Positions 59,192 through 64,000 of a DNA stretch of 64,000 bases are shown in pieces; position 1 is the stretch's first letter, and each line of letters begins with the position of its first letter. The DNA is from Mytilus trossulus. Lineage: Eukaryota; Mollusca; Bivalvia; Mytilida; Mytilidae. The DNA is taken from assembly GCF_036588685.1 (NCBI RefSeq), contig NC_086374.1, positions 64,602,457 to 64,666,456 of the forward strand, in the 5' to 3' direction. The translations under genes and the position numbers were made by a program. The notes beneath the pieces were generated by a model that saw only the letters and a list, made by a program, of their open reading frames with translations, did not search any database and had not been told where the DNA came from.

Positions 59192-62100
59192 TTAGAATTT
59201 AGTTATTTCAAAACCTTTGTTGACTTTTGCATCTATATTTCCGTTTTCAGATATTTCCCCATTTCTGTCAACACGAATTTCAAGTTCTGACATCATTCGA
59301 AATCTTTTTGTTCTCTTTGACAGAAGAGTTCCAATGCAAAAGAGTAAGAACAATAAAATACTTTCCCCAAGTAAAATATAACAGAACCAAACCGGTGATT
59401 CTTCCATCAGCTGTCCAAGAATAACTGGGTTGATTATTACCCCACTGCTACCTGATATCATAATTAATGCCGTTACGCGAGCAGAAACATGAAGAAAATC
59501 TTCTTCTGTCCATGCAAAGAATAATGGAAAGAAAACTGACATAAAGAATCCACAGATTGCAGCAGATGCCCATATACCGCCATCAAATCCATATAGAGTA
59601 GTCAGCAAGAGCACAGTGAATGACGAAACTATCATTAAACTGTAGAAAGTCAAGAATTTAGATAGATTAAAAAACGGCGCTATAAATATTCCTATAAGAC
59701 TACCCGCTGAAAATGAAGCCCAATAAAGTGATGTAGCATACGAGGCAACAGATTTATCCCATTGGTACTGCTTGACAGAAAACGTCGCCAGAAAATTGGC
59801 AAACGAGTCCTCAAGTGCTGTGTATACTGATGAACATAAGGCTACAGTTAACAAAACTGGGATACGCAGCAATAACGGAAGTTCACAGTTTTTATCTTCT
59901 TTCGTTTCTTTTTTTTGTTTTGTTTCCACCAGTTTCTTATCAAATGTAAAGTACATGACAGCAAATGGAACAACTGACAGCAAACTTAATCCTGCAGAAA
60001 TGAAGTATGGTTTATAAACTTCCGTTGTTAGTGAACTATCGCTAGTATTTCGTAAAATTAAAAGATTATGTGAATTTTGAAACGTAGGTATGTTACTAGT
60101 ATTGTAACGTAAAGTTGTCATACTGAATATTCCGTCATACGATTCGTTTTTTATCATGTTTGATCCTTCAAGCTGACTTAAGAAAGGAGCAGCAGCTAAC
60201 GGTGATAGCATTCCTCCAATTGTGAAGAAAAAATGAATAATCTGTATATATCTTCTGCAATCTTGACCAAGAAGATGAATCAAAAGGGTTGAAGCAACTG
60301 TAAAGATAAAATAAAGCAGTCCATTCACATGTTATGAAGGTTATTGCCATGGTAAATATACATGGTTTATGGGTGACGATCTTAAATATTTTCAAAAACA
60401 TGAACGTAGCGTAATTATATAATTTGCTGTACAAAGGATATATCATTTCAATTAGAAAATCTCAAAATGCAATAATTGTAGAATTCTAAACAGATTTCGA
60501 ATAAAACGGAAAGAATGTACGACCCCGGTAATAATCTTATGTACTATGGAAAAGTAAACTCCTGGAACTCAGGGAGTGGTATCCAAATGGTATTTGAAAG
60601 ACATTATTAACAATAAAAGGGGATGGCATGTCATTCAGAGTCAACACAGTCATGTGTACGCAGTCATGTGTGACGCTGTAAAGGGGCTTATCAATTAAGA
60701 ATATTAAGAGCAAAGTAATGGGTATGTGAACAGTTTTTAAGATTACATATACAGGCGGGATATGCTCTCCATACGCTGCAACAGAATTTCGGAACATGGC
60801 AACTATGAATATCTACACATTGTGTGTGGTAAAGTCGGAAATACATCTCATCGCATTTAGGGATATCAAAATATTTCAAAATAAATCGATTTTAAAAATA
60901 TTTCGTACAAAGGTAATCCATGATCGTCAACAGTACATCGGGTCGTAATGATTCCTCCATGTGCCAAAAACCTGTAGTCTATATCAGAGCTTATGTTTGT
61001 ACTTGCAATGCTTGTACTGACTTTAAATAAAGCTTTATGTCTTTGGTTTTATGTCTTTTGTCTTATGTCTTATGTCTAGGGATGATAAAATGTCGGACAA
61101 AAATGATCACAAAAAAGAAGTATTCGAACCTCGGGTACATGCATGAGGTCAAGGTTACTCGAAGAGCGTTATTATACAAAACATACAATCTTACGACAGG
61201 AAGTAAAATATTATAAAATGGCAAATAATGTTTGTTACAAGTTGAAAAGTACAAACCTCCATCTGAAAATCCACACAAAAATCCTTTTATAACATGCATT
61301 GTGAACATAAGTTCATAATATTTGCACCATGGTATGGCAGCCATAACGATAGAGAGGCCGACATTCCCGAATATGATATGCAAAAATTTATCAAATCTGT
61401 CAAAAGTTATTCCAATTACAAAGGATGAAATCATATATCCAGTTGCAATAGCTGTAAAGAAAAGAGATGCTTGTTCTAGTGAACAGTTTGCTATTATCTG
61501 AAGGTCCAATAAAGTCGGCCCTCCTAGTCCAAGATTCCAACCCTGCAAATATATTGAAAGAAATAAAGTTTCATTCAAATGAGATTTATCATAAAAGTCT
61601 TGCCAGCCCAATAGTCAACTCTTCGGTGTTGACATGAATATCAATTATATGAATGATTTTATAAATTTAACGTTTCCAAAAGCATGAATTATTCGAAATA
61701 CTAATAGGGATTTTCTTATCCCAGGCATAATTTACCTTAGCCGTATGTGGCATACATTTTTGGAATTTAGGGTACCCTACTTTATTTTCTACGCTCGAAG
61801 ATAGCTGAATGGTATTTACATATATATAACTCATTAGCAATCATACCACATACCACATCTCCTTCTTATTATTTTAAAAATTATAATGAAAAATGCTGCA
61901 TAATAGGTTCGCAAGATTAATATTTTTCACCTGATTTTTGTAATATATTTTTTTGTAATGTTACAATTCATGACATTGAAATTTAAAATTGTTAACTTTA
62001 CAATGATAATGACTGATTAACAAATAATGTGATGTTTTATGATTGTTAAGGCCGTAGTTCTTTCTAACCAACATTTTGTTAACGTTGTGTCGCGTTTGTT

Positions 62101-62978
62101 GTTGTTTTCTAAACGCTACAAAAGTAGAAAAAAATGCAACGTTTGATGAGTCTTTACTGTCAGACCCTGTTTGAACTTTCAATAATGCATGCACATGTTG
62201 TAAACATACGTTTTACAAACGTAATAACAAATACTTCGATTAATCAGGTTGATGTCAGAAACAAATGTAGCGTTTGTACTAACAAACGACAAAAGACAAA
62301 CTGCAGACATATTTCTAGTGTTTGCATAGTTTGTCAAAGTTTGTGTAAACTTTGCAAACGTATGTTTGAAGAAATGACCATAACATGTGCGCGCCAAGCC
62401 GTTTGCATCGTTTTTGTTAGAAAGAAATGCACCCTAAATATGCCGCTATCCAACAATGATGCATGTAGACTTTGTTTGGATTTCATGCGATTCTAAAATT
62501 TTTATTTATGCATATCTGTTTACACATGTTATATGCAGAATAATTTTTAATTGGTGTTACATGGGAGATATTTGCATTATTTTATGCACCAAATACAAAA
62601 CGTCAAGACTACAATACTTTTGGCTTTCCAATGTTTTGGTTTGCAGCCTACCTAATCCATGCCATACGTTGTTTAAATCCTGGTGCTATTCTTATATTTA
62701 TATTCTCTCAATTTTAAACTTTGTATGTATTTATGTCTTATAATAACTCTGTATATGTGTATATATTTGTACTTTTTACAAATTGTGACTGGAGAGTTGT
62801 CACATTGGCACAGTTGCGGATTCAGTTTCTTTTATTTTTGTACATGCAATTAATTATTACTCACTAAAACAAGAAAAGCAAAACAGGACCACACAAACAC
62901 TGTAAATATTTGTCTGTAGGCTTTGTCGGTCTTCAGTTTTCCGTAGAGTTTAAAAGCTGAATCTGAACAAATCCTCAT
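59192..62978 (-). CDS. Transporter D, NaGLT1/MFSD4-like MFS protein
   Basis: Exons 62865-62978, 61257-61542 and 59192-60297 give 501 residues. Exon 1 (38 codons, beginning MRICSDSAFKLYGKLK) ends FAFLVL|gtgagt; exon 2 (286 nt) opens GWNLGLGGPTLLDLQII and ends phase 1 (FSDG); exon 3 opens VASTLLIHLL and then IIHFFFTIGGMLSPLAAAPF. The TM2-TM3 loop reads GITFDRFDKF, closest of the four to the canonical MFS motif A with its conserved Asp-Arg. The extracellular loop has several N-glycosylation sequons and the tail (about 45 residues) is charged. Same family as A-C; Na-coupled sugar transport is the family precedent, not shown here. AATAAA on the minus strand lies five bases past the stop (59181-59186). 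Confidence 0.85.
61595..61790 (+). repeat. 350-bp family repeat fragment in intron 1 of transporter D
   Basis: Contains 'cttgccagcccaatagtcaa', 'gtgttgacatgaatatcaat' and 'taccttagccgtatgtggca'. It stops before the core. Confidence 0.65.
62050..62435. repeat. Foldback-like element in intron 1 of transporter D
   Basis: 'gttctttctaacc' near 62057 is mirrored by 'ttgttagaaagaa' near 62415. Between them 'caaacg/cgttt' motifs recur in both orientations ('gcgtttgttgttgttttcta', 'gtttgcatcgtttttgttag'). Confidence 0.5.
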
Positions 62979-63696
62979 TTTGAATCGCAAGTTTGTTCCT
63001 ACAGTGAATAAAACTTTATATGTTAGAGTAATGAAGTAATTTATCAGAGATCATACTTTATGGAAAAAACAAATACCAAATGGTTTCTTTTGTGTGGTTC
63101 TTTTTATCTAACCTTCGTCTACTTTTAATAGTACTACTAACAAAATTATCCATGCAGCCACATACAAAGGAATGTGTTCTTGCTCAACATTATTATACCA
63201 CTAACCAACGAATGAATCAATCACTCAAGTTATCAATCCAGAAGTTCATGTATAGATGATGGATGGACGTGTTTGCAACAGCGAAATAGTATTCAAACAT
63301 TAAAGATAGTTTTAATTGCTTGTTCACAACATTGGTGTGCATGTAGCTAAAACAAATCGATATTGATGTTTCCAACTTGACGTTTAGATGAACATTTAAT
63401 ATCATCTTTTGCATATCAATCGGTTGGTACTCTGTATATCTCTTGTCAAATATAGCTCATCAACTGTTTTCATTTTTTACAGAAAAATGTCACTAAAATC
63501 CATTCGACAAAATAGTTAAGACAGGTACATCGTTTCTATTGAGGATACTATGCTCCTTTATCATTTTTAGTCTTGAGACTGAAGTGAGAAAATGACAGTC
63601 GTGTGCTGAATGGTCAAAGCAGTGCAAAAAAAGTTTTATTTGAAGCCATCAATAACGAATATTGAATATTTAACTATGCTGACATTCACGTAAATG
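62979..63696. other. Upstream region of transporter D
   Basis: Presumed promoter and 5-prime flank of the minus-strand gene. No repeat or gene recognised. Confidence 0.4.
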
Positions 63697-64000
63697 GTGA
63701 AGCTGAAATCATCCCTTTGTAATTTTTACGGACTCCATCACGAGTTGGTTGACTGGCCGTCTGTTATTGAATAACAGTTTCACAGATTATATCGGATATG
63801 TTTCTTACGTCGTTACTACAATCCCTTCCCTTTTTATGAATGTAACCTACCAAATTAGACTATTTACCGGGTTTATAATAACACGAGCCACATGTGGAGC
63901 AGGATATGCTCCGGATCACCTGAAATTACTCCAAGTTTTTGGTGGGGTTCGTGTTGCTAAGTCTTTAGTTTTCTATTTTGTTTCTTGTGTACTATTATTT
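63697..64000 (+). pseudogene. Second RT remnant plus associated repeat, cut by the window end
   Basis: Aligns with 9564-9870 ('atggtgaagctgaaatcatc', 'catcacgagttggttgac', 'ggtggggttcgtgttgctaa'). The frame MVKLKSSL is followed by a stop and further damage. Because RT end and downstream repeat occur together in both places, they probably belong to one element. Confidence 0.55.

Noticed and set aside
61543..61611. Methionine start at 61611 for transporter D
   Set aside because: It reads through the intron and the ttgcag acceptor; the paralogue pattern and the exon at 62865-62978 give a better start.

Overview
The window is animal nuclear DNA, most likely from a marine bivalve of the mussel (Mytilus) type. 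It is AT-rich, its genes have GT-AG introns, gene density is low, and most of it is dispersed repeats of kinds I associate with mussel genomes. The organism assignment is inference from repeat character and gene content; no marker gene is present.

Layout. 1-14.5 kb holds no intact host gene. It carries miniature inverted-repeat elements (one nested in another repeat with a clear TTA target duplication), a decayed reverse transcriptase, a tyrosine-recombinase fragment within a triplicated segment, and two nested pairs of inverted arms (outer 7346/14052, inner 7534/12177). 14541-18130 (minus) is a two-exon gene for a complete homologue of the bacterial cell-wall recycling kinase AnmK (396 residues). 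18.5-19.7 kb holds two minisatellite arrays in opposite orientation. 20729-23113 (plus) is a TRIM-like protein with RING, atypical B-box, coiled coil and an NHL-like C-terminus, encoded in one exon. 23.1-28.7 kb is repeat-rich spacer.

28.7-63 kb is a local cluster of four paralogous membrane transporters of the NaGLT1/MFSD4 branch of the major facilitator superfamily: A (plus, 28680-40057, or ending at 37389), B (minus, 42323-45886), C (minus, 51120-53951) and D (minus, 59192-62978). I rebuilt all four across introns. Each has a short first exon ending in the middle of TM1, a second exon of exactly 286 nt, and a third exon of about 1.1 kb, with identical intron phases (0, then 1). Copy C has gained three tandem 35-residue cytosolic repeats, each with an acidic dileucine-type motif.

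The remainder is mobile and repetitive DNA: tRNA-derived SINEs, LINE remnants, foldback elements, near-identical direct repeats bounded by TTAA, tetranucleotide satellites, and a roughly 350-bp dispersed family with a hammerhead-ribozyme-like core. The most notable items are the intron-bearing anmK homologue, the triplicated sorting-motif extension in transporter C, the hammerhead-like family, and the palindromic AGCATATGCT foldback at 54.8-55.9 kb.
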